Of a stretch of 64,000 nucleotides of DNA, positions 6,762-15,471 are shown piece after piece (position 1 is the stretch's first letter; every line of letters starts with the position of its first letter). The translations under genes and the position numbers were made by a program. The stretch spans positions 1-64,000 of the forward strand of contig NZ_JAEFCA010000006.1 of assembly GCF_016405855.1 (NCBI RefSeq), read 5' to 3'. The notes beneath the pieces were generated by a model. The model worked only from the letters and a program-made list of their open reading frames with translations, made no database searches and was not told where the DNA came from. The stretch is from Flavobacterium sp. IB48. GTDB lineage: Bacteria; Bacteroidota; Bacteroidia; Flavobacteriales; Flavobacteriaceae.

Positions 6762-8819
6762 ATGACAACTAATAAATCCACATCATTGTTTGAAAGTAAA
6801 CAGGTAAAAGAAGCCTTAGTGCAGTCTTTTGTCAAGCTGAACCCAAAAATGATGATCAAAAATCCGGTAATGTTTACTGTAGAAATTGGAACTGCAATTA
6901 TGTTTGCCGTTTGCATTTCTATCTTAATGGGCGCAAGCGATCAGGGAAGTTTTATTTACAATTTGATTGTTTTTCTAATATTACTGGCAACACTTTTATT
7001 TGCCAATTTCGCTGAAGCCATTGCTGAAGCACGCGGAAAAGCACAAGCCGACAGTTTAAGAAAAACAAGAGAAGAAACTCCTGCAAGACAAATTATGCCT
7101 AATGGAGAAATCAGAAATATCAGCTCTTCAGCATTAAAAAAAGATGATTTTTTCATTTGCGAAGCCGGTGATTTAATCGCTGCTGATGGAGAAATTATTG
7201 AAGGTCTGGCAACAATCGATGAAAGTGCTATTACTGGAGAAAGTGCTCCCGTAATTAGAGAAGCTGGCGGGGATAAATCTTCAGTTACTGGAGGGACAAA
7301 AGTACTATCTGATAAAATCAAAGTAAAAGTAACTTCAGAACCTGGGGAAAGCTTTTTGGATAAAATGATTGCTTTGGTTGAAGGCGCAAGTCGTCAGAAA
7401 ACACCAAACGAAATTGCCTTAACCATTTTATTAGCCGCATTTACTTTAATCTTCGTGATTGTGTGTGTTACGCTAAAACCGTTTGCCGACTATGCCAACG
7501 CACCCATCACGATTGCGGCTTTCATTGCTTTGTTTGTATGTTTAATTCCAACTACAATTGGAGGTTTACTTTCTGCGATTGGTATTGCAGGAATGGATAG
7601 AGCTTTACGAGCTAACGTAATTACAAAATCGGGTAAAGCGGTTGAAACTGCTGGAGATATTGATGTTTTACTTTTGGATAAAACCGGAACCATTACAATT
7701 GGAAACCGAAAAGCAACCAATTTTTATCCAACAAAAGGAATTTCTTTTGATGATTTCGTGAAATCGGCTGTTTTGAGTTCGCTTGCTGATGATACCCCTG
7801 AAGGTAAAAGTATCTTGGAGTTAAGTGAAATGATAGATGTAAAAAATGAAACGAAAGCAAGTTTCTTAAAAACTACTTCTGATATTTCACACACAATAAA
7901 ATTTACTGCAGAAACCAGAACTTCTGGAGTCGTATTAAAAGACGGAACTAATATTAGAAAAGGAGCACAAGACGCTGCAAAAAACATTGCGCAACAAGCC
8001 GGAAATTCTTTCCCTGAAGATACTGCACAACAAGTATTTTCAATTTCTTCTAATGGAGGAACACCTTTAGTAGTTATTAAAAACAATGAAATTCAAGGTG
8101 TTATTGAACTTCAGGATATTATTAAAACCGGAATGAAAGAACGTTTTGAGCGCTTACGCCGAATGGGAATCAAAACGGTTATGGTTACTGGTGATAATCC
8201 GCTTACAGCCAAATTTATTGCCGAAGCTGCCGGTGTTGATGATTTTATTGCCGAAGCTAAACCTGAGGATAAAATGAACTACATCAGAAAAGAACAAGCC
8301 GATGGACGTTTAGTAGCCATGATGGGTGACGGAACAAATGATGCTCCTGCCCTTGCTCAGGCGAATGTTGGAGTTGCGATGAACAGCGGAACTCAAGCAG
8401 CTAAAGAAGCTGGAAATATGGTCGATCTTGACAACGATCCAACGAAACTAATCGAGATTGTTGAAATTGGAAAACAGCTTTTAATGACTCGAGGCACTTT
8501 AACTACTTTTTCTATTGCAAATGACGTTGCTAAATATTTTGCTATTGTTCCTGCTCTTTTTATTACTGCGATTCCTGCGCTTCAAGGTTTGAATATTATG
8601 CATTTGCATAGTCCCGAAAGTGCGATTTTATCGGCTGTAATTTTCAACGCGGTAATTATTCCAATTTTGATTCCGCTTGCGCTGAAAGGTGTTGATTATC
8701 GACCAATTGGAGCAAGTGCCATCCTTAAAAGAAACCTTTTAATTTATGGTCTTGGCGGATTGATTGTCCCTTTTATTGGAATTAAAGTTATTGATTTGTT
8801 AGTAGCACTTTTTATGTAA
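6762..8819 (+). CDS. kdpB: KdpB, P-type ATPase subunit
   Basis: A 685-residue P-type ATPase that hydrolyses ATP to drive K+ uptake by KdpFABC. The phosphorylated Asp is D306 in LLLDKTGT. The TGES motif of the actuator domain lies in DESAITGESAPV (about 157-168), and the hinge motif MMGDGTNDAPALAQA is intact. The Ser of TGES is the residue that is inhibited by phosphorylation in E. coli KdpB, so that control could exist here. Membrane helices are grouped near residues 35-85, 215-270 and the last 120 residues. Length and motif order are normal. Confidence 0.97.
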   Translation: MTTNKSTSLFESKQVKEALVQSFVKLNPKMMIKNPVMFTVEIGTAIMFAVCISILMGASDQGSFIYNLIVFLILLATLLFANFAEAIAEARGKAQADSLRKTREETPARQIMPNGEIRNISSSALKKDDFFICEAGDLIAADGEIIEGLATIDESAITGESAPVIREAGGDKSSVTGGTKVLSDKIKVKVTSEPGESFLDKMIALVEGASRQKTPNEIALTILLAAFTLIFVIVCVTLKPFADYANAPITIAAFIALFVCLIPTTIGGLLSAIGIAGMDRALRANVITKSGKAVETAGDIDVLLLDKTGTITIGNRKATNFYPTKGISFDDFVKSAVLSSLADDTPEGKSILELSEMIDVKNETKASFLKTTSDISHTIKFTAETRTSGVVLKDGTNIRKGAQDAAKNIAQQAGNSFPEDTAQQVFSISSNGGTPLVVIKNNEIQGVIELQDIIKTGMKERFERLRRMGIKTVMVTGDNPLTAKFIAEAAGVDDFIAEAKPEDKMNYIRKEQADGRLVAMMGDGTNDAPALAQANVGVAMNSGTQAAKEAGNMVDLDNDPTKLIEIVEIGKQLLMTRGTLTTFSIANDVAKYFAIVPALFITAIPALQGLNIMHLHSPESAILSAVIFNAVIIPILIPLALKGVDYRPIGASAILKRNLLIYGLGGLIVPFIGIKVIDLLVALFM

Positions 8820-8832
8820 GATACTGAGATGC

Positions 8833-8974
8833 TAAGATTCTAAGGAACTAAGGTTTTCTCTTAGAATCACAAATACAGGAATCTTTAAAAACTCTAATTA
8901 AAAACGTGACTTCGATTTGCTAAGCTTCTGAAAAAAAACTTAGAACCTTAGCAACTTAGTCCCTTAGAATCTTC
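8833..8974. repeat. CTAAG-type inverted repeat between kdpB and kdpC
   Basis: AAGATTCTAAGGAACTAAG (from 8833) faces its near-complement at 8956-8974 (one mismatch) across a 100-base loop, with further short CTTAG words on both sides. A related set (TCTAAGATGCTAAGATTCTAAG) follows kdpC at about 9535-9565. The element interrupts an otherwise compact operon. Confidence 0.65.
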
Positions 8975-8980
8975 AAAAAA

Positions 8981-9532
8981 ATGAAAAATCTATTTTCTAT
9001 AATAAAACTTACTGTGGCTACTTTAATCTTATTCGCAGTTATTTATCCTCTTTCGATTTACGGAATCGCGCAAATTGCTCCCAATCAAGGAAAAGGAGAA
9101 ACGCTTTCGGTTAACGGAAAAGTAGTGGGTTATCTAAAAATTGGACAAAAGTTCGATAAATCGAATTATTTCTGGGGAAGACCTTCGGCCATTGATTATA
9201 ATGCTGCAGGAAGCGCCGGAAGCAACAAAGGTCCAAGCAACCCTGATTATTTGGCTTTGGTTCAAAAAAGAATTGATACACTTTTATTGGTTCATCCGTA
9301 TTTGAAAAAATCTGATATTCCGTCAGATATGGTTACGGCTTCCGGAAGTGGTTTAGATCCGAATATTTCTCCGCAAGGGGCTTTGATTCAGGTGAAACGA
9401 ATTGCTAAAGAAAGAAATTTAGCTGAAGCTAAAGTAAAAGCTTTGGTGGAATCTAAAATTAATACTGCTGTTGTTGGTCCTGAAACAGTGAATGTTTTGG
9501 AGTTGAATGTGGCTTTAGATGCGCTTCGCTAA
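8981..9532 (+). CDS. kdpC: KdpC, accessory subunit of the potassium ATPase
   Basis: A 183-residue protein with one N-terminal membrane helix (about residues 8-30) and a periplasmic domain. The KdpC signatures are visible: FWGRPSAIDYNAAGSAGSN (about 65-83) with the GPSNPDY strip, the SGSGLDPNISPQGA strip (about 121-134) and the terminal VNVLELNVALD. KdpC is needed for assembly and K+ affinity of KdpFABC. It is separated from kdpB by a repeat-filled gap of 161 bases, unlike the usual tight kdpBC junction. Confidence 0.96.
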   Translation: MKNLFSIIKLTVATLILFAVIYPLSIYGIAQIAPNQGKGETLSVNGKVVGYLKIGQKFDKSNYFWGRPSAIDYNAAGSAGSNKGPSNPDYLALVQKRIDTLLLVHPYLKKSDIPSDMVTASGSGLDPNISPQGALIQVKRIAKERNLAEAKVKALVESKINTAVVGPETVNVLELNVALDALR

Positions 9533-9583
9533 GACTCTAAGATGCTAAGATTCTAAGATACTAAGTTTTTCTGTGCACATTCT

Positions 9584-9742
9584 TGTCATTTCGACGAAGG
9601 AGAAATCTTCGCAAGAAGCTCCGCAAAGAATGTCTAATCTGTGGCGATCTAGCAACGAAGATTTCTCCTTCGTCGAAATGACAAAGATTGGCGATTCACT
9701 AGGTGGAATTTCTAGTGTGATTTCTCCTTCGTCGAAATGACA
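9584..9742. repeat. Three-copy palindromic intergenic repeat
   Basis: A perfect 28-base inverted pair (9584-9611 with 9656-9683) built around TTTCGACGAAGGAGAAATC, plus a third truncated copy in the second orientation at 9718-9742. Transcribed, the first two arms form a long hairpin. This is part of the 428-base kdpC-porin gap. Confidence 0.85.
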
Positions 9743-9837
9743 AAACGAGCCGTTGAATCAAAAACGTAAAAAATTAAATACCCACAAGGTTTTGAAAACC
9801 TTGCAGGAAAAGAAAACTCCTTTTTACCCCCAATACC

Positions 9838-9926
9838 CTAGCCCCGATAGTAGTGGAAATCCTTTTGTGTCTCGTTAAAGAAACGAGACACAAAAGATTG
9901 AAACGGATAGCGGGATTAGCTTCTAA
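9838..9926. repeat. Bipartite flavobacterial repeat with variable central hairpin
   Basis: Conserved flanks GCCCCGATAGTAGTGGAAATC and GATTGAAACGGATAGCGGGA surround a perfect hairpin (TTTTGTGTCTCGTT with its complement, about 9873-9901). I recognise this layout as a frequent intergenic element of flavobacterial genomes whose outer parts are conserved and whose centre varies. A short AAGGTTTTGAAAACCTT hairpin precedes it at about 9785-9801. Confidence 0.6.
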
Positions 9927-9960
9927 AAAATCTACTAATAAATAATCGAATACCACAAAA

Positions 9961-11040
9961 ATGAAAAAAATAATACTTACTGCTTTAATCGCTTTTGGTT
10001 ATAGCAATTTACATGCACAAGAAGAACCCAAAAGTCCGCTAAAATTTTCAGGATATGTAGAAACCTATTATAGCTATGATTTTGGAAAACCTGAAAATCA
10101 TACTCAGCCAAGCTTTTTTTATAACTTTAATAAAAGTAATGAAGTAAACATCAATTTAGGTTTGGCAAAAGTAAATTATACGAAAGAAAATGTTCGTGGA
10201 AACTTTGCTTTAATGGCTGGAACGTACGCTGAATATAACATGTCGGCAGAACAAGGTTTGCTGAAAAATATATACGAGGCAAATGTTGGTGTGAAGATCT
10301 CACAAAAACATAATTTGTGGATCGATGCTGGAATTATGCCTTCGCATATTGGTTTTGAAAGTGCAATTGGAAAAGACTGCCAGACTTTAACCCGAAGTAT
10401 TCTGGCTGAAAATTCACCTTATTATGAAACGGGTGTAAAAATTGGCTATACTTCTGATTCTGGAGAATGGTATTTGGCTGGTATGTACTTGAATGGCTGG
10501 CAGAGAATTGAGAAAGTTGAAGGCAATCAAACGCCAGCTTTTGGAACTCAGGTTACTTACAAACCGTCTGATCGGATTGCTTTGAACTGGAGTACTTATG
10601 TTGGAAATGAACAGCCAGATATTGATAAAAAATGGCGTTACTTCAATAATTTTTACGGGCAGTTTAAAGTAGCTGAAAAAGTAAATTTAACGACTGGCTT
10701 TGATATTGGTTCTCAGCAATCGGCTAAAGGAAGCAATAAATATGATGTTTGGTTCTCTCCTGTTTTAATTCTACAATACAAACCAACTGATAAAATCCAG
10801 CTTGCAGCACGTGGAGAATATTACAGCGATGAAAAAGGTATAATTATCGCAACTGAAACACCTAATGGTTTTAAAACTTACGGATTTTCGGCTAACTTTG
10901 ATTACTTAGTTACTGATAATGTAATGTTTAGAATTGAAGCCAGAAATCTTTCCAGTAAAGACGAAATCTTCACAAACAAAAACAATCTTCCAACGGATAC
11001 AAATACGTTTGTAACGACTTCCTTGGCGATTAGTTTTTAG
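9961..11040 (+). CDS. Outer-membrane beta-barrel protein (OmpL/BBP2-like porin) in the kdp locus
   Basis: A 359-residue protein with a signal peptide ending ...LHAQ-EE (about residue 20). The rest alternates polar and aromatic residues in short strands and ends in the strand VTTSLAISF with a C-terminal Phe, as expected for a transmembrane beta-barrel. Segments such as FSGYVETYYSYDFG and FNKSNEVNINLGLAKVNY resemble the Bacteroidota BBP2/OmpL-like porin family. Located between kdpC and the kdpD module, it may let K+ cross the outer membrane when Kdp is induced; that role is inferred from position only. Confidence 0.75.
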   Translation: MKKIILTALIAFGYSNLHAQEEPKSPLKFSGYVETYYSYDFGKPENHTQPSFFYNFNKSNEVNINLGLAKVNYTKENVRGNFALMAGTYAEYNMSAEQGLLKNIYEANVGVKISQKHNLWIDAGIMPSHIGFESAIGKDCQTLTRSILAENSPYYETGVKIGYTSDSGEWYLAGMYLNGWQRIEKVEGNQTPAFGTQVTYKPSDRIALNWSTYVGNEQPDIDKKWRYFNNFYGQFKVAEKVNLTTGFDIGSQQSAKGSNKYDVWFSPVLILQYKPTDKIQLAARGEYYSDEKGIIIATETPNGFKTYGFSANFDYLVTDNVMFRIEARNLSSKDEIFTNKNNLPTDTNTFVTTSLAISF

Positions 11041-11108
11041 GGGAATATTTCTTGCCACAGATTACACAGATTAAAGGGATTTTTAAATGTCTTTGTGTAG
11101 ATTTATTT

Positions 11109-11178
11109 GCCACGAATTACACAAATTTTCACGAATTATATTAAATAAAAATTTGTGCAAATTTGTGTAATTCGTGGC
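11109..11178. repeat. Inverted repeat before the kdpD module
   Basis: Perfect 20-base arms, GCCACGAATTACACAAATTT at 11109-11128 and its complement at 11159-11178. The surrounding words (CACAGATTACACAGATTAAAGGG, CTTAGCGCCTTCGTGGC) belong to the same repeat family as at 15225-15420. The repeat tail runs to the GTG at 11210, arguing against that codon as the start of the next gene. Confidence 0.8.
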
Positions 11179-11221
11179 GGAAAAAAAAACTTTGTGACTT
11201 AGCGCCTTCGTGGCAAAAAAT

Positions 11222-12346
11222 ATGGAAAACGAAAATAATAACGCACAGCATTTTCTCGATTTAATTCAGAAATCACGAAAGGGGAAGTTTAAAATCTACA
11301 TTGGGATGAGCGCCGGCGTGGGCAAAACTTTTCGTATGCTTCAGGAAGCGCATTCGTTATTGAAAAACGGAATCGATGTGAAAATTGGCTACATCGAAAC
11401 GCACATGCGAAAGGAAACGCATGGATTATTAGCGGGTTTGCCGATTATTCCAAGGCGGACTATTTTTTATAAAGGAAAAGAACTCGAAGAACTCGATGTT
11501 CAGGCGATCATCAACCTTAGACCGGAAGTGGTTATTGTTGATGAATTGGCGCATACGAACGTTGAAGGAAGCAAAAACGAAAAACGCTGGCAAGATGTCC
11601 TGGAGATTTTGGAAGCAGGAATTAATGTGATTTCGGCCGTAAACATTCAGCATATTGAAAGTTTAAACGAAGATGTAAAACGTATTACAAACATTGATGT
11701 TCAAGAAAGAATTCCAGATAATGTTCTTCGTTTGGCGGATGAAGTGGTAAATATCGATTTGACTTCAGAAGATTTGATTGCGCGTTTAAAAGAAGGAAAA
11801 ATTTATACGGCAGATAAAATTCCAACTGCTTTAGCTAATTTTTTTAAATCGGAACAAATTCTACAATTGCGGGAATTGGCTTTGAAAGAAGTGGCGAGTC
11901 AAGTGGTTCGAAAAGTTGAAAATGAAGTTCCTAATCTTCATGCTTTAAGGCATGAGAAATTGTTGGCTTGCATTAGCAGTAATGAAAAAACAGCCAAAAT
12001 TATAATTAGAAAAGCAGCTCGATTGGCGAGTTATTATAATGGTTCATGGTATGTTTTATATGTAGAAACGCCACACGAAAGCAGTAATAAGATTGCACTT
12101 GATAAACAAAGACATTTAATTAATAACTTTAAACTCGCTGTGCAATTAGGCGCAGAAGTTATTAAACTGGAAAATTCAAACATTACAGATGCTATTTTGA
12201 CAACAGTAGAAGAAAAACAAATTACAACTGTCTGCATTGGGAAACCACATTTTAATTTGTTTAAAGTAATTTTGTCTACCACAATTTTCAGACGTTTGCT
12301 AAACAAACTGTCTTTGTCAAATGTTGATCTTGTTATACTGTCTTGA
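11222..12346 (+). CDS. kdpD: Stand-alone KdpD sensory module (KdpD N-domain plus USP), no kinase
   Basis: A 374-residue soluble protein matching only the cytoplasmic N-terminal part of KdpD. Visible are the Walker A-like GMSAGVGKT, IGYIETHMRKET, the VIVDELAHTN strip and the INIQH-like VNIQHIESLN strip (KdpD domain, about residues 1-230), then a universal-stress-protein fold (about 245-374). The four membrane helices, GAF domain and histidine kinase core of E. coli KdpD are absent; the gene ends cleanly with a stop. In KdpD these modules sense K+, ATP and, in some bacteria, c-di-AMP. Here it probably acts in trans on the kinase encoded next. The ATG at 11222 is preferred over GTG 11210, which lies in repeat sequence. 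Confidence 0.9.
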   Translation: MENENNNAQHFLDLIQKSRKGKFKIYIGMSAGVGKTFRMLQEAHSLLKNGIDVKIGYIETHMRKETHGLLAGLPIIPRRTIFYKGKELEELDVQAIINLRPEVVIVDELAHTNVEGSKNEKRWQDVLEILEAGINVISAVNIQHIESLNEDVKRITNIDVQERIPDNVLRLADEVVNIDLTSEDLIARLKEGKIYTADKIPTALANFFKSEQILQLRELALKEVASQVVRKVENEVPNLHALRHEKLLACISSNEKTAKIIIRKAARLASYYNGSWYVLYVETPHESSNKIALDKQRHLINNFKLAVQLGAEVIKLENSNITDAILTTVEEKQITTVCIGKPHFNLFKVILSTTIFRRLLNKLSLSNVDLVILS

Positions 12347-12357
12347 AAAAAATTTTA

Positions 12358-12567
12358 AACCATATAAGTTATATAAGTTCATTTAATCGGGACGTTGAAT
12401 TTTAACCGCAAAGAGCGCAATAATTTACGCAAAGTTCGCTAGAGTTTTTTGCTCGCAAAGTCACAAGGACACAAAGCTTTTACTTTAATCTTTGTGTGCT
12501 TTGCTAAACCTTAGCGCTCTTTGCGGTTAAAAAAAAAACTAATATTTCTTATATCACTTATATGGTT
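12358..12567. repeat. Composite nested inverted repeat between kdpD module and kinase
   Basis: The outer arms (12358-12377 and 12548-12567, AACCATATAAGT type, one mismatch) enclose a perfect 19-base inner pair (12400-12418 with 12514-12532, TTTTAACCGCAAAGAGCGC). The gap of 234 bases is nearly all repeat and could fold into one long hairpin in the operon transcript. Confidence 0.8.
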
Positions 12568-12580
12568 CAAAAAAAATTAA

Positions 12581-14308
12581 ATGTTTTATAAAATGAGAAT
12601 TAAAACCAAATTGAATCTGGGTGTTGGATTGTTATTTTTGATGATCATCATTCTCTCTTTAGTGAGTGCTTATTCTGTTTTTTTGATTAAGCAGGACACC
12701 GAGAATATTCTGAAATCTAATTATAATACGCTAGAATATTCTCGAAATATGATTTTTGCTTTGGACGAAATGAAATCGGATTCAAAAGAAACGATTCAGG
12801 ATTTTGAGGAAAATCTCGAAAAACAAACCCAAAACATAACAGAACCAGGTGAAAAACAAGCAACCGAAAAACTGAAAGAAAGTTTTGCTCTTTTAGAGAA
12901 AAATAACGCTGATGAAAATATAAAAGCACAAATTCGTCAGGATATTTTTGCTATTATGAAGTTGAATCTCGACGCTATAAAACAGAAAAGCGACATTGCC
13001 AAACATTCTGCTGAAACAGCTAATCTGTCGATTGCGATTGTTGGAACTTTATGTTTTTTAATTGCTTTTAACTTATTGGTTAATCTGCCCAATAATATTG
13101 CCAATCCAATTAAAGAGTTAACGCTGAGTATTAAAGAAATTGCCAATAAAAATTATTCAGAACGTGTTCATTTTACAAGTCACAGCGAATTTGGAGATCT
13201 TGCCAAATCGTTTAATACCATGGCTCAAAAACTGGAAGAATATCATGACAGCAATGTCTATAAACTTCTTTTTGAGAAAAAACGATTAGAAACGCTTATC
13301 AATAATATGAACGATCCAATTATTGGTTTGGATAATGAGGGAATTGTATTGTTTGTGAATGATGAAGCACTGAAAATTATTGGTCTGAAATCGGAAGATA
13401 TAATAGGAAAACCTACATCTCAATTAGCTATTTCTAATGACTTAATTCGTTCTTTAATTTTAAAAGAAAACGAAACTCCCAAAAAACAGCCTCTCAAAAT
13501 TTTTGCTCACGGAAAAGAAAGTTATTTCGAAAAAGAAATACATAATATTACCATAACACCAACAGGTGAAGAAAAAGAAATCAATATTGGCGATGTAATT
13601 ATTCTGCGAAATATTACCCTTTTTAAAGAATTGGATTTTGCCAAAACCAATTTTATTGCCACCGTTTCGCACGAATTAAAAACTCCGATTGCTTCCATAA
13701 AATTGAGTCTTCAATTGCTTGAAAATGCTAAAACGGGTGATATGAACGATGACCAAAAACAATTAGTAGAAAGCATTAAAGATGACAGTCAACGTTTGTT
13801 GAAAATTACGGGCGAATTGCTCAATTTGTCACAATTGGAAACAGGAAATATTCAGTTGAATATTGGCAAAAGCAATCCGCATGAAATTGTGAAATATGCT
13901 GTTGAAGCTGTAAAAATTCAAGCCGACCAAAAACAGATTCAATTGATTATTGATGCCAATGAAAATCTCAAAAACGTAAAAGCAGATGCAGAAAAAACAG
14001 GCTGGGTTTTAATTAATTATTTATCGAATGCCATTAGATATTCGTCTGAAAAAAGTACAATTCTCATTAAATTAAAAGAAGAAAATAATCAGATGGTTTT
14101 TCAGGTTATTGATACTGGAAAAGGAATTGAACCTCGATACAAAGACAAAGTTTTCGATAAATATTTCCAAATTCCAGGAAGTCAGAAATCTGGAACTGGA
14201 TTAGGTTTAGCAATTAGCAAAGAATTCATTGAAGCTCAAAATGGAAATGTTGGCGTTGAAAGCAATTTGGGGCTAGGAAGCACTTTTTGGTTTACATTGA
14301 AGGTTTAA
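12581..14308 (+). CDS. HAMP-PAS sensor histidine kinase of the kdp locus
   Basis: A 575-residue inner-membrane kinase: helix at about 10-33, an extracytoplasmic helical region, a second helix about 145-170, HAMP (about 170-225), PAS (about 235-345), HisKA with phosphorylated H364 in TVSHELKTP, and HATPase_c with N-box NYLSNAIRYS, G1 DTGKGIEP and G2 GTGLGLAISK. It probably phosphorylates the NtrC-type regulator at 2738 and takes input from the kinase-less KdpD protein encoded just before; both links are inferred from gene order. The start could be the ATG at 12581 or the one 12 bases later (MRIKTK). The gene ends the kdp locus. Confidence 0.93.
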   Translation: MFYKMRIKTKLNLGVGLLFLMIIILSLVSAYSVFLIKQDTENILKSNYNTLEYSRNMIFALDEMKSDSKETIQDFEENLEKQTQNITEPGEKQATEKLKESFALLEKNNADENIKAQIRQDIFAIMKLNLDAIKQKSDIAKHSAETANLSIAIVGTLCFLIAFNLLVNLPNNIANPIKELTLSIKEIANKNYSERVHFTSHSEFGDLAKSFNTMAQKLEEYHDSNVYKLLFEKKRLETLINNMNDPIIGLDNEGIVLFVNDEALKIIGLKSEDIIGKPTSQLAISNDLIRSLILKENETPKKQPLKIFAHGKESYFEKEIHNITITPTGEEKEINIGDVIILRNITLFKELDFAKTNFIATVSHELKTPIASIKLSLQLLENAKTGDMNDDQKQLVESIKDDSQRLLKITGELLNLSQLETGNIQLNIGKSNPHEIVKYAVEAVKIQADQKQIQLIIDANENLKNVKADAEKTGWVLINYLSNAIRYSSEKSTILIKLKEENNQMVFQVIDTGKGIEPRYKDKVFDKYFQIPGSQKSGTGLGLAISKEFIEAQNGNVGVESNLGLGSTFWFTLKV

Positions 14309-14445
14309 AGTTGTTTTTTCTTCTTGAAATTGTCATTGATTTCATAATTTCTATTCCCTTGATTAATATTCGCTTAAGGTTCAATTAAGCCCAAAATACC
14401 AAGGTATAACATTCGTTAATATTGCAAAACATAACGACTACAACA

Positions 14446-15207
14446 ATGTTCCACAAAACGATTTTCCTAGTGTCTCTATTCGGATTATTTTCTGCAAATG
14501 CACAGCAAAACGATTCGATTACAAAAATTGACAGTACTTCACATCAGCTAAAATTCAATTATAAACAATTGATTATTCCGGGTGTATTAATTGGCTATGG
14601 TGTTATTGGGCTAGAAAGTGATCAGTTGCTGAGTTTCAATTCACAAATCAAAAATGAGGTCACCGAAGATATTGATAACAAAATTACCATTGATGACTTT
14701 TCGCAATATGCGCCTGCAGCATCTGTTTACGCTTTGAATGCTTTTGGCGTAAAGGGCAAGAACAATATGCGTGACCGTTCTGTAATACTTGTAACTTCGT
14801 ATGCAATTATGGCTACAACGGTTTTGAGTTTAAAATCGATTGTACATGAAGAAAGACCAGACGGAAGTTCGAATAACTCCTTCCCTTCCGGACATACTGC
14901 AACTGCATTTATGGGTGCCGAATTTTTATATCAAGAATATAAAGATAAATCGATCTGGTACGGAATTGCTGGTTATGCCGTTGCAACAGGAACGGGATTA
15001 TTTAGAATTTACAACAATCGCCATTGGCTAACCGATGTCGCTGCCGGAGCTGGAATCGGGATTTTGAGTACTAAAATCGCTTATTGGATTAATCCGTATA
15101 TCACTAAAAAATTGTTTAAATCATCAGCCGAAAATAAATCGACTTCTATGATAATGCCTTTTTATAATGGACAACAATATGGATTGGGATTTGCGAAGGT
15201 TTTTTAA
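14446..15207 (+). CDS. PAP2-family membrane-associated phosphatase
   Basis: From ATG 14446 the protein has 253 residues with a signal peptide (MFHKTIFLVSLFGLFSANA). The PAP2 motifs are present: KSIVHEERPDGS (motif 1), FPSGHTATAF (motif 2, catalytic His) and YNNRHWLTDVAAGAG (motif 3, second catalytic His and Asp). This family removes phosphate from lipid phosphates such as undecaprenyl pyrophosphate or phosphatidic acid, at the envelope. The upstream TTG at 14422 would add eight residues before a good signal peptide and is rejected. It is separated from the kinase by 137 bases. Confidence 0.92.
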   Translation: MFHKTIFLVSLFGLFSANAQQNDSITKIDSTSHQLKFNYKQLIIPGVLIGYGVIGLESDQLLSFNSQIKNEVTEDIDNKITIDDFSQYAPAASVYALNAFGVKGKNNMRDRSVILVTSYAIMATTVLSLKSIVHEERPDGSSNNSFPSGHTATAFMGAEFLYQEYKDKSIWYGIAGYAVATGTGLFRIYNNRHWLTDVAAGAGIGILSTKIAYWINPYITKKLFKSSAENKSTSMIMPFYNGQQYGLGFAKVF

Positions 15208-15224
15208 GTTTTTTTTGCCACAAA

Positions 15225-15460
15225 GGCGCTAAGACACAATGTTTTTTAAGCCACAGATTGCATAGATTAAAAGGATTTTTTTACTACTCTGTATAGTTTG
15301 TTTGCCACGAATTGCACAAATTTTCACGAATTATGTTGATTATATTTTGAATAAAAAATTTGTGAAAATTTGTGCAATTGCTTCGCCTATTCGCTATCGC
15401 TCGGGTCGTGGCGAAAAACAATCTTTTTAATCTGTGAATCCCGATAGCTATCGGGAGTGG
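15225..15460. repeat. Intergenic repeat cluster with two short insertions
   Basis: An inverted pair like that at 11109 is present: the left arm starts at 15304, and the right arm (15365-15379, then CGTGGC 15407-15412) is split by 27 extra bases (15380-15406, GCTTCGCC...CTCGGGT). Further on, AATCTGTGGC is split by the perfect palindrome TCCCGATAGCTATCGGGA (15439-15456), with GTG repeated on both sides. Both look like small insertions into an older repeat. Confidence 0.7.
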
Positions 15461-15471
15461 CAAAACTCTTT

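Noticed and set aside
9584..9742. CRISPR-like array or IS ends
   Set aside because: Only three repeat copies, in both orientations and with unequal spacing; no cas genes or transposase nearby.
11210..11221. GTG start for the KdpD module
   Set aside because: This part belongs to the intergenic repeat CTTAGCGCCTTCGTGGC; the ATG at 11222 is better.
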